Source: Bacillota bacterium
Lineage (GTDB): Bacteria > Bacillota > Bacilli > Bacillales_A > Planococcaceae
DNA: 23,379 bases
Assembly (NCBI GenBank): GCA_023405135.1
Contig: JAEXYZ010000092.1
Span: forward strand, 1-23,379
Direction of reading: 5' to 3'
Below, piece after piece: positions 7,985 through 15,002 of this stretch; positions within the stretch are counted from its first letter, which is position 1, and every line of letters starts with the position of its first letter. The notes beneath the pieces were generated by a model. The model made no database searches and was not told where the DNA came from. It saw only the letters and a program-made list of their open reading frames with translations. Position numbers and translations under genes: made by a program.

Positions 7985-9093
7985 AACTTCACAACCTCTT
8001 GATCATTCTTATTGGAAGCCGCTTGAATTAATTCCCCTGTACGCGCATCGAAGAAATGCATATGTTCAATTGAAATATGAACTGGTACTCTATCGCCTAC
8101 TTTTCCTAACCATTGTCCAAGCCATTTTGCTGTCCATAGTTCCGTACCTACTTCAAAGGATACTAATGTTTCATTGCCTAATTGCTCGACGTTCACTACC
8201 TCGATTTCAATTGTTTGATTATCTTTAGTACCACGAGGCATATGCTCTGCTCGGATACCGACGATTACATTATCACTTTTAATAATGGATTTTGCTTGTT
8301 TTGAATCAAAAGGTATTTTAAGGGCATTTTCAATAATAAGATGCTTGTCAGTTAATACTGCCTTTCCTAAATTCATTTTTGGAGAGCCAATGAAAGTAGC
8401 AACGAATAAATTTGCCGGCTTGTTATAAAGCGTGATTGGTTCGCCAACTTGTTGGATAACGCCATCATTTAATACCATAATTCGATCACCCATCGTCATC
8501 GCTTCTACCTGGTCATGTGTAACATAAACCATTGTTAAACCTAGTCTTTTTTGAAGACGACGGATTTCAATTCTCATATTGGCACGCAATTTTGCATCTA
8601 AATTTGATAATGGCTCGTCCATTAAGCATAGTGGCGCTTCACTAACTACCGACCGCGCCAAAGCAACACGTTGTCTTTGTCCACCCGATAATTCACGAGG
8701 TTTACGGTTTAATAGGTCGCTTAACCCCATTAATTGTGCTGTCTCTTCTAATCTCTTCTTTTGTATTTGTTTATCTACTTTTCTAGCATTTAGTCCGAAT
8801 AAAATATTTTGTTCAACTGTTAAGTGGGGATATAGTGCATAATTTTGAAAAACCATCGACAGATTGCGATTTTTGGGCGGAAGATGGTTCACGATGTTAC
8901 CATTAATTTTTAATGTCCCCCCTGAAATTTCCTCTAGCCCTGCAATCATACGTAGTAAAGTACTTTTTCCCGAACCAGAAGGACCAACTAAAACAAAAAA
9001 TTCCCCCTTCTCTATGTTCAAGTCGATACCATTTAATACATTGCTTTGTTTGTTGTATGACTTAGAAATATCCATCAGCTCGATGTAGCTCAT
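7981..9093 (-). CDS. ugpC: ABC transporter ATPase UgpC
   Basis: A 370-residue MalK/UgpC-type ATPase. Walker A GPSGSGKST begins at residue 37, the Q-loop is VFQNYALYPH, the signature LSGGQRQRVALARS, Walker B LCLMDEPLSNLD and the switch histidine is in YVTHDQVEAM. A C-terminal regulatory TOBE-type domain of about 130 residues follows (GEPITLYNKPANLFVATFIGSP onwards). It energises the UgpA/UgpE permease. It is the first gene of the operon, with ATG at 9093 and AAAGGGG upstream. Such ATPases are sometimes shared between several importers, so it may serve others too. I see no convincing sigma-A promoter immediately before it. Confidence 0.92.
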   Translation of the reverse strand: MSYIELMDISKSYNKQSNVLNGIDLNIEKGEFFVLVGPSGSGKSTLLRMIAGLEEISGGTLKINGNIVNHLPPKNRNLSMVFQNYALYPHLTVEQNILFGLNARKVDKQIQKKRLEETAQLMGLSDLLNRKPRELSGGQRQRVALARSVVSEAPLCLMDEPLSNLDAKLRANMRIEIRRLQKRLGLTMVYVTHDQVEAMTMGDRIMVLNDGVIQQVGEPITLYNKPANLFVATFIGSPKMNLGKAVLTDKHLIIENALKIPFDSKQAKSIIKSDNVIVGIRAEHMPRGTKDNQTIEIEVVNVEQLGNETLVSFEVGTELWTAKWLGQWLGKVGDRVPVHISIEHMHFFDARTGELIQAASNKNDQEVVKL

Positions 9094-9166
9094 ACTTAAA
9101 CCCCTTTCATAGAACTACACCTATTCAACCATAATTTTCTGACAAAAACGATTAGTTATGGAAGTT

Positions 9167-9226
9167 TTTACATTTATTATTACTAGATTCACATTTTTTA
9201 CATCTGGAAAACAATTCATATATAAA
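9167..9226 (+). promoter_or_regulatory. Possible Pho-box-like direct repeats and promoter
   Basis: The plus strand has TTTACA (9167-9172), TTCACA (9188-9193) and TTTACA (9197-9202), with a degenerate TATTAC (9178-9183) between, roughly at 10-11 bp steps. This resembles the TT(A/T/C)ACA repeats bound by PhoP in Bacillus. The last repeat also works as a -35 for TATATA (9219-9224, 16 bp) or TATAAA (9221-9226, 18 bp). The orientation is away from ugpC, so if real it would act on the plus-strand side or act on ugp from the opposite strand. AT-rich DNA makes chance matches likely. Confidence 0.25.
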
Positions 9227-9264
9227 AATTAAAAGAGCTAGGACATAACCATCTCTGAAAACTA

Positions 9265-9308
9265 AAAAGCCTGTGCAATTTTACGAGGAGTAAAATTACA
9301 CAGGCTTT
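9265..9308 (-). terminator. Long hairpin, terminator-like on the minus strand
   Basis: Arms 9266-9284 and 9290-9308 are 19 bases each with a single mismatch and a 5-base loop (GAGGA). The core reads AAGCCTGTG / CACAGGCTT. On the minus strand it is followed by TTTTTAGTTTT, the better tail; on the plus strand by TTTGCATTTTC. It does not follow any gene on either strand: it lies between two divergent genes. It may therefore be an attenuator, the end of a small RNA or part of a dispersed repeat. Confidence 0.6.
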
Positions 9309-9438
9309 GCATTTTCACAATAAAATAAGGGCACCTTCTGACAATTAATTTTACCATTTAGCATTAATTAAAAATGAAACATTCTTTGATCGAATTAAGT
9401 ATATAAGTAATAGGAGATGAGGAAAGGAGCCCCATTAT

Positions 9439-9885
9439 ATGAAAAGATGGAGAAGAAAAGACGTGTTCTTTAAAATTGCCTGGCTTATTGGATTGGTGGT
9501 ATTGGCATTTTTACTATATCAAATTCAATTTAATGTAGAACAACATGTAAAATCAACATTTAATCCTTTACCTCTTTATTGGACGAAATTATGTATTACT
9601 ATTTTAGCTGGCTGTTACATCGCAATTATATTAATTGATTCATGGAAGTTCAGTGTAAATTTCTCACTGTTATTTTTAGTTAGTGTACCTTGCATAATTA
9701 TCTCTAGTTTATTTCCAATATTAATAGTTTTATCAAATGCTCATCTGGTGTTCGAAAACCTATTCCTTTATAATATATCAATACAATTATCTAAACTTTA
9801 CTCAATGAACATTTTTGGTTTTGTTGCTGGTTTAACACTTATTATTAGTTTGTTTAGTAATAAAAAGTATGAATCAACTGTATGA
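9439..9885 (+). CDS. Unrecognised four-helix membrane protein
   Basis: A 148-residue protein with a basic start (MKRWRRKD) and about four hydrophobic helices (roughly residues 11-28, 46-66, 70-98 and 120-140), ending in a short charged tail. I do not recognise the family. The composition (rich in Ile, Leu, Phe) is that of a small integral membrane protein with the N-terminus probably inside. A good ribosome-binding site (AAAGGAG) precedes the ATG, and a strong terminator follows, so it is likely a real single-gene unit. A possible promoter is TTGATC with TAATAG 16 bp downstream. It lies between the ugp importer and cwlD, but nothing in the sequence links it to either. Confidence 0.7.
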   Translation: MKRWRRKDVFFKIAWLIGLVVLAFLLYQIQFNVEQHVKSTFNPLPLYWTKLCITILAGCYIAIILIDSWKFSVNFSLLFLVSVPCIIISSLFPILIVLSNAHLVFENLFLYNISIQLSKLYSMNIFGFVAGLTLIISLFSNKKYESTV

Positions 9886-9941
9886 AACTGAGATAGAAGT
9901 TGATTTGTTAGAATTTTTGCTTATACTTATAATCTTCATGT

Positions 9942-9980
9942 AAAACACCATTTTTCTCTTGATAAGAAAAATGGTGTTTT
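9942..9980. terminator. Bidirectional terminator before cwlD end
   Basis: Perfect 16-bp inverted repeat AAAACACCATTTTTCT / AGAAAAATGGTGTTTT with a 7-base loop, between the convergent membrane-protein gene and cwlD. A and T runs in the arms suit both directions. Confidence 0.85.
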
Positions 9981-10025
9981 AAAGTTGAATAGCTTCTTTT
10001 ATACTTTAAGGCTTGTACCTAATAT

Positions 10026-10739
10026 TTATTCAAATTCTAAATTTACATAACTTTCAATTCCCTCGACAATCGCACTTGCCATTTTTTCTTGATATTTTTC
10101 ATCAGATAATAATTTACGTTCTTCATTATTACTTAAAAATCCTGTTTCAACTAAAATTGCCGGAACTTCTGTTTTCTTTAAAAGATAAATTTGCTTAATT
10201 GCCAATGCTTCACGTGTCGTGTTTTGTAATGATTCTTTGATAGATGATTGAACAGATTTTGCTAATAATTCACTGTTTGCATGTCCATCTTTATGATAGA
10301 AAACTTGTGCACCTCGCCATTTTTCCTCAGGAATGGCATTTGCGTGAATGGTAACAAAAATGTCTGGTTCATTGGATTTCACAAGATTAGCTCTTAAAAA
10401 GATGTCTTGCTTCTTTCTTTCCCTTAATGTTGCGAATTCTTCACTTGGAGCGTGCTCTTCTATTACATCCCCATCTGTAGAGCGAGTCATAACAACTTCT
10501 GCCCCTAAGCGCTTTAATTGGCGTTCAACTTTTTGAGCTATCGCAAGTGTTACATCTTTTTCAATAACATCTCCTGATGAAGCTCCTCCATCAATTCCTC
10601 CATGACCAGCATCGACGACTATTTTCACTCCACCTAATGGTTCTGGTAAAAAGAAACGTCGATCAGATGCGCTTGTCTCATAAAATACAACAAGCAGACA
10701 ACATAACAATATGACTCCTAGAGCGACCCATCGCTTCAA
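10026..10739 (-). CDS. cwlD: N-acetylmuramoyl-L-alanine amidase CwlD
   Basis: A 237-residue zinc amidase (Amidase_3 fold) with an N-terminal hydrophobic signal/anchor (residues 4-20). Catalytic and zinc residues are visible: H46 in VVDAGHGG, E60 (VIEKDV), H132 (TIHANA) and E198 (LVETGFLSN). CwlD removes the stem peptide from muramic acid in spore cortex peptidoglycan, which allows muramic-delta-lactam formation (with PdaA) and later recognition by germination lytic enzymes. The gene starts with TTG at 10739; AGGCGGTG, close to the ideal Shine-Dalgarno sequence, lies 8 bases before it. In B. subtilis it sits next to salA; here about 6 kb intervene. A sigma-E-like promoter is found upstream. 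Confidence 0.93.
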   Translation of the reverse strand: MKRWVALGVILLCCLLVVFYETSASDRRFFLPEPLGGVKIVVDAGHGGIDGGASSGDVIEKDVTLAIAQKVERQLKRLGAEVVMTRSTDGDVIEEHAPSEEFATLRERKKQDIFLRANLVKSNEPDIFVTIHANAIPEEKWRGAQVFYHKDGHANSELLAKSVQSSIKESLQNTTREALAIKQIYLLKKTEVPAILVETGFLSNNEERKLLSDEKYQEKMASAIVEGIESYVNLEFE

Positions 10740-10793
10740 AACTATTACACCGCCTTTTGCAACCTTTTGAACTACTATACGCTAGAATTTGGA

Positions 10794-10819
10794 ATTGTAT
10801 GCGTAAAGTTCAACTTCAT
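10794..10819 (-). promoter_or_regulatory. Sigma-E-like promoter of cwlD
   Basis: The minus strand has CATACAAT (10794-10801), a full match to the sigma-E -10 consensus, with TTATG in the -35 position 15 bases further upstream. It starts transcription about 45 bases before the cwlD TTG. Mother-cell expression of cwlD is known in B. subtilis. The -35 is imperfect. Confidence 0.55.
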
Positions 10820-10887
10820 AAAAACAAATAGTAGTATGTTCAATCAAAAAACTATTTAGAACAACTTCTGCTTTAGTTTTTCCAAAA

Positions 10888-10924
10888 TAAAAAAAGCTAT
10901 CCATCTCTTTTAAAAGTGGACAGC
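10888..10924 (-). terminator. Terminator of the ABC exporter operon
   Basis: On the minus strand GCTGTCCA pairs with TGGATAGC (10917-10924 and 10896-10903, one mismatch), with an inner CTTTTAAAAG, followed by TTTTTTTATTTT. It lies just after the stop of the second exporter gene. Confidence 0.85.
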
Positions 10925-10932
10925 ATACAAGA

Positions 10933-12753
10933 TTATTGAAGTTGTAATTGATTTTGTAAATTTTCATAAAAGCCTTTTGTCATCATTAAAGCTTCATGAT
11001 TACCTTTTTCTATAATGGCTCCATCTTTAATAACCAATATTTGATCAGCATTTTCTATTGTTTTTAAACGATGAGCAATGACAAAACTTGTTCGACCTTT
11101 CATTAAGTTATTTAAGCCTTTTTGGATATGTACTTCAGTCATTGTATCAACACTTGAAGTAGCTTCATCTAAAATTAATATATCTGGATCTTCTAATATT
11201 GCCCGCGCAATAGCGATTAACTGACGTTGCCCTTGACTTAAATTTAGCCCGCCAGAAACGAGCATAGTATTATAGCCTTGAGGTAAATATTTAATAAAGT
11301 TATGAGCATAAGCGATTTTCGCCGCTTGCTCAACTTCTTCATCCGAAGCATTCAACTTGCCATAGCGAATATTTTCTCTAACTGTACCAGAAAATAAATA
11401 CGTATCCTGTAATACGATTCCGATATGATCACGTAAGTTTTCCATCTGATACTGCTTAATATTCTCATCATCTATTAAAATTTCACCGCCTGTTGCGTCA
11501 TAAAAGCGATTAAGTAACTGTATAATTGTTGTTTTGCCCGAACCAGTTGGCCCAACGAGAGCAACGGTTTCTCCTGCTTTTGCACGGAACGAAAGATTAT
11601 GAAGAATTGGTTTATTTTTTTGATAATAAAATTGAACATGTCGAAATTCAACGTCTCCATCATATCGACTCTTTGTAATTGCACCTGGAACATCTGCGAC
11701 TTCTTCGTTTTCATCAATTATTTCAAATACTCGTTCTGCGCCTGCGATTGCAGATTGGAATGTATTTAGCAATGTAGACAATTGATTAATCGGGCGGAAA
11801 AATTGTCTTGAGTAAGTAACAAAAGAAGCAATTACTCCGATTGATACTCCTAGGTTCCCTAATACCATTAAAGCACCAACACCAATTACTAACCCAATCC
11901 CTAAATTATTAATAAAGTTATTGATTGGTCCAAGAAATCCTGACGTAATCTCTGCACGTAAAGCAGTTGCTCTCAATTTTTCATTTGCTTGTTTAAATTG
12001 AGTGATGGTCTGCTCTTCTTTTCCGAATAATGTAGTAATATTGGAATTCGAAATTGTTTCTTCAATAAAGCCATTTAAATTTCCTAAATTCTTCTGGCGT
12101 TGAACATAATTTTTACTACTTCGTTTAATAATTTGTTTCGTAGCCCAAATAATGATAGGTATTACTAGTAACGTTACTACCGCTAAAACCCAGTTTAAAT
12201 AAAACATCGCAATGGCAGTACCAACTACTGATAATATCGTTGAAATTATTTGAATAACGCTTTGTGACAAGGCAGCATTTAAATTTTCAATATCATTTGT
12301 CATTCGACTCATTAAATCGCCTTGTTGGCGTTTATCAAACACCGATAAAGGAAGTGATTGGAACTTCTCAAACAAATGTTGACGCAGCTGGTGAATCGTT
12401 TTTTGTGATACACGAATCATCACAAAAGTTTGTAACCACATAAATAATGCAGATATGATATAGATACCGGCAAGAACTAATACCATTCTAATCGTACCAT
12501 CGATATCAAGCTTTAAAATATGTTCATCGATAATTATTCCGATTAATAAAGGGCCTAATAAGTTTAAAATTGATGAAACAATGACAAAGAATACAGAGCT
12601 AATAATCCCAATTCTTTGTTTATTCAAATATGACCAAATTCGTTTTAGTGTTGCTTTTTGATTTTTTGCTTTTTCTGCTGGACCAGTAAATCTTGGTCCT
12701 GGATGTTTTCCAAGTGGAGGAGGTCCAGAAGGTCTTCCCTGTGGTTTATTCAT
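10933..12753 (-). CDS. Heterodimeric ABC exporter subunit with intact ATP site (YfiC-like)
   Basis: A 606-residue half-transporter: a Pro/Gly-rich N-terminal extension (residues 1-28), six membrane helices (about 48-330) and an ATPase domain from about 365. Walker A is GPTGSGKTT, Walker B ILILDEATSSVD with the catalytic Glu, the switch His is in VIAHRLKTI, but the signature is LSQGQ rather than LSGGQ. Together with the overlapping upstream gene this is the arrangement of asymmetric multidrug/lipid-type exporters such as BmrCD, LmrCD and YfiBC; size and N-terminus are most like YfiC. The substrate cannot be told from sequence. Start is ATG with GAGGAGGGA upstream, overlapping the previous gene by 8 bases. 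Confidence 0.88.
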   Translation of the reverse strand: MNKPQGRPSGPPPLGKHPGPRFTGPAEKAKNQKATLKRIWSYLNKQRIGIISSVFFVIVSSILNLLGPLLIGIIIDEHILKLDIDGTIRMVLVLAGIYIISALFMWLQTFVMIRVSQKTIHQLRQHLFEKFQSLPLSVFDKRQQGDLMSRMTNDIENLNAALSQSVIQIISTILSVVGTAIAMFYLNWVLAVVTLLVIPIIIWATKQIIKRSSKNYVQRQKNLGNLNGFIEETISNSNITTLFGKEEQTITQFKQANEKLRATALRAEITSGFLGPINNFINNLGIGLVIGVGALMVLGNLGVSIGVIASFVTYSRQFFRPINQLSTLLNTFQSAIAGAERVFEIIDENEEVADVPGAITKSRYDGDVEFRHVQFYYQKNKPILHNLSFRAKAGETVALVGPTGSGKTTIIQLLNRFYDATGGEILIDDENIKQYQMENLRDHIGIVLQDTYLFSGTVRENIRYGKLNASDEEVEQAAKIAYAHNFIKYLPQGYNTMLVSGGLNLSQGQRQLIAIARAILEDPDILILDEATSSVDTMTEVHIQKGLNNLMKGRTSFVIAHRLKTIENADQILVIKDGAIIEKGNHEALMMTKGFYENLQNQLQLQ

Positions 12754-14485
12754 TTAAAGTCCCTCCTCTAACTAACTGTGTTGAAACAATTTCTTGATAT
12801 GCTTTATTTGTTTCAAGTAGTTCTTCATGAGTTCCTTGTCCAACGATACAGCCATCATCTAACACTAATATTTTATCTGCATGACGAATCGATGAAATTT
12901 TTGATGACACAATAAACTTCGTACTGTCCTTAAAATTTTCAGCAATGGCATTTTGTATTCTTTTTTCTGAAATACTATCTACCGCTGATGTTGTATCATC
13001 TAAAATTAATATTGCAGGCTTTCGAACAAAGGCACGTGCCATTGCAAGACGTTGCTTTTGTCCTCCTGATAGGTTCGTAGCACCTTGTGTGATGAGATGC
13101 TGTTCTTTATCCTCGAGCTTTTCAACAAACTCTAAGGCACAGGAAGATTCTAATGCTGCTATTAATTCTTCCATTGTTGCTTCGTCATTGCCATATTTCA
13201 CATTCGCTTCAATTGTACGTGAAAATAAAGTTGCTTTTTGAGGCGCAAAACCAATTGAACTGCGTAATGTTTGTAATTCATATTGATTTATAGGTAGACC
13301 ATCAATTTTAATAACTCCTTGATCTACTTCATACATTCTTGGTATTAATTGAACAATAGTTGATTTCCCGCTACCAGTCATGCCGATGATACCAATTGTA
13401 TCTCCTGGATTCGCTTTAAAAGAAATATTTTTTAGTACAGGTTCATTATTTTTGTTATAAGCAAAGCTAACATTTTCAAACTCAACAGCGCCTTTAATCG
13501 AGGTAGTCATCGGGTTTTCTATATTTTTAATTTCAGGCTTTTCTTCAAGAACATCCACAATTCGTTTGGCACTTGGTACCGCTCGCGCAATTTGCATTAA
13601 AACATTGGTTGACATCATGAGGCCACCCATAATCATCATTAAATAGTTAATAAATGCTAAAATAACACCTACCTGTATCGTTTCACTTACTACTTTGAAG
13701 GCTCCCATCCATAGAGCTGCAATAATCCCCATATTCACAACAAAAGCAGTTAAAGGCATTAATATTCCAATAATTTGATCAGCTTTAATATTACGCTTCA
13801 TTAAAGTTTCATTTAATGTTGTAAATTGCTCTATTTGATGATTTTTACGGTTATAGGCTTTAATAACACGAATACCAGCTAAATTTTCCTGGACTATTGT
13901 GTTTACGCCATCAACAGCCTCTTGTACTTTTAAAAATAACTTTCCAGAAATCTTTGTGAAAAAGAAGATTGAAATAGCTAAGATTGGTACGACAACTAAT
14001 AAAATGGGAAATAGTTCACGAGCTGAAATAAAAACGATAATAACTGCACCAATAAAAGTAAATGGACCACGTACGAATACTTTTAACGACATCGTAAGGG
14101 CTCTCTGTAACATTTCTACATCGCTAGTAATGTTCGTAATAAGCTTCCCAAGGGTAAACCGATCTTTATTATTATTTGAAAAATATGTGATTGTTTCATA
14201 TAAATCTTGGCGAATATCTGCAGCAAAATTAATTGCTGTTTTAGAGGCATAAATAGAACAAGCTGCTCCGCCTATAAGTCCTAATACCGCGCATAAAATC
14301 ATGAGGCCAAACATTTTAATAACATAGGATGTATCACTTTTCGCAATCCCATTATCGATAATATGCTGCATAATCGTCGGTTGAATTAAATCCATCCCAA
14401 CTTCAAGCACCATCATTAAAGGAGCAATAATTGCAAAAACCATATATGGCTTCAAATATTTTTTTAGGGACAATACAGCTTGCAT
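12746..14485 (-). CDS. Heterodimeric ABC exporter subunit with degenerate ATP site (YfiB-like)
   Basis: A 579-residue half-transporter with six membrane helices (about 10-310) and an ATPase domain. Walker A (GMTGSGKST) and the signature LSGGQKQRLAMARA are normal, but Walker B ends in Asp (ILILDDTTSAVD) instead of the catalytic Glu, and the switch His is replaced (IVSSKISSI where the partner has VIAHRLKTI). Its Walker motifs pair with the partner's altered LSQGQ, forming the degenerate site, while its own LSGGQ completes the active one. Start: a TTG at 14512 extends the frame by nine codons, but AGAAAGAAGG lies just before the ATG at 14485, which I prefer. It is preceded by a small basic protein gene in the same operon. 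Confidence 0.88.
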   Translation of the reverse strand: MQAVLSLKKYLKPYMVFAIIAPLMMVLEVGMDLIQPTIMQHIIDNGIAKSDTSYVIKMFGLMILCAVLGLIGGAACSIYASKTAINFAADIRQDLYETITYFSNNNKDRFTLGKLITNITSDVEMLQRALTMSLKVFVRGPFTFIGAVIIVFISARELFPILLVVVPILAISIFFFTKISGKLFLKVQEAVDGVNTIVQENLAGIRVIKAYNRKNHQIEQFTTLNETLMKRNIKADQIIGILMPLTAFVVNMGIIAALWMGAFKVVSETIQVGVILAFINYLMMIMGGLMMSTNVLMQIARAVPSAKRIVDVLEEKPEIKNIENPMTTSIKGAVEFENVSFAYNKNNEPVLKNISFKANPGDTIGIIGMTGSGKSTIVQLIPRMYEVDQGVIKIDGLPINQYELQTLRSSIGFAPQKATLFSRTIEANVKYGNDEATMEELIAALESSCALEFVEKLEDKEQHLITQGATNLSGGQKQRLAMARAFVRKPAILILDDTTSAVDSISEKRIQNAIAENFKDSTKFIVSSKISSIRHADKILVLDDGCIVGQGTHEELLETNKAYQEIVSTQLVRGGTLNE

Positions 14486-14549
14486 GATGTACCTTCTTTC
14501 TATGTGATACAAATATTTATGTAAGTCATTTCTGAATTCTCTTATGAGG

Positions 14550-14858
14550 TTATTCAGGTTTTATCTCCTTTATTTCGGCAGAGACCTCTTCTAATTCAAA
14601 GGCTGCCTTGAAATCATTTATAATTGCCTCGGTTGCCTTTAATTCCCCTGCAATTACTTGTTGTATTGATTGATATTCCGGGCATTTTAATTGCTTTCTT
14701 AATGTATCTCGTTTTACAACTAACTGCTCATAAAAGGCAAGTGCTCTTCCACGCCTAAAGGTTTTAGCACCATGATGCCTTCTTCCTCTCCTATTGATGT
14801 TGTGCTCTAATTCAGTACTAGATGCTTCATTAGAAGAATTATTATGTTCATTCACCAT
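14550..14858 (-). CDS. Unrecognised small basic protein, first gene of the exporter operon
   Basis: A 102-residue soluble protein. Residues 1-20 are Asn/Ser/Glu-rich, 22-38 are strongly basic (INRRGRRHHGAKTFRRGR), and 39-90 look helical (YEQLVVKRDTLRKQLKCPE, then VIAGELKATEAIINDFKAAF), followed by an acidic tail. I do not recognise the family and see no helix-turn-helix I would trust. The arrangement directly upstream of the exporter pair, without a terminator between, suggests a regulatory or accessory role. Start: ATG 14858 with AAGGGTGG 8 bases upstream; the frame is open to 14930, but that would run through the palindromic promoter region. Confidence 0.7.
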   Translation of the reverse strand: MVNEHNNSSNEASSTELEHNINRRGRRHHGAKTFRRGRALAFYEQLVVKRDTLRKQLKCPEYQSIQQVIAGELKATEAIINDFKAAFELEEVSAEIKEIKPE

Positions 14859-14875
14859 ATAAATACCCACCCTTC

Positions 14876-14905
14876 GCATACAATTGTATACATAAGTATA
14901 CAATT
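14876..14905. promoter_or_regulatory. Palindrome cluster, probable operator of the exporter operon
   Basis: A perfect inverted repeat with 10-bp arms, AATTGTATAC (14882-14891) and GTATACAATT (14896-14905), spacer ATAA. The left arm also forms a second palindrome with the preceding GCATACAA (14876-14883). Thus three half-sites of the type GTATACAA/TTGTATAC lie within 30 bases, 18-47 bases before the start codon of the small basic protein. The spacing is typical of GntR-, MarR- or TetR-type dimer sites overlapping a promoter. No regulator gene is in the window. The divergent gene at 15003 could be affected too. Confidence 0.65.
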
Positions 14906-14960
14906 TTACAATAGTCTTTTTTATGAGCATTTAACACGTCATTTAGATAATAAATATCCT

Positions 14961-14967
14961 ATAATAG
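14961..14967 (+). promoter_or_regulatory. -10 element before the nitrilase operon
   Basis: TATAAT lies at about 14961-14966 on the plus strand, some 37 bases before the start at 15003. No good -35 is visible 16-18 bp upstream, so the promoter is weak or depends on an activator. Confidence 0.35.
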
Positions 14968-15002
14968 TACTAGCAAAAATATTATGAAAAAGAGGGTTGA
15001 AT

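Larger units (their letters stand above)
9094..9438. other. 345-bp gap between ugpC and the membrane-protein gene: regulatory region
   Basis: No gene is visible. The gap holds the ugpC ribosome-binding site (9100s), a set of TTTACA/TTCACA direct repeats with a possible plus-strand promoter (9167-9226), a 44-base hairpin (9265-9308), and a possible weak minus-strand promoter TTGTCA (9339-9344)-16 bp-TATTGT (9317-9322). The divergent genes on both sides must have their promoters here. Confidence 0.8.

Noticed and set aside
9141..9160. Possible catabolite-repression (cre) site upstream of ugpC
   Set aside because: The central CG is present but the outer TG and CA positions do not match.
10782..10967. 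61-codon minus-strand open frame between cwlD and the exporter
   Set aside because: It starts inside the exporter gene, spans its terminator and covers the cwlD promoter; no ribosome-binding site.
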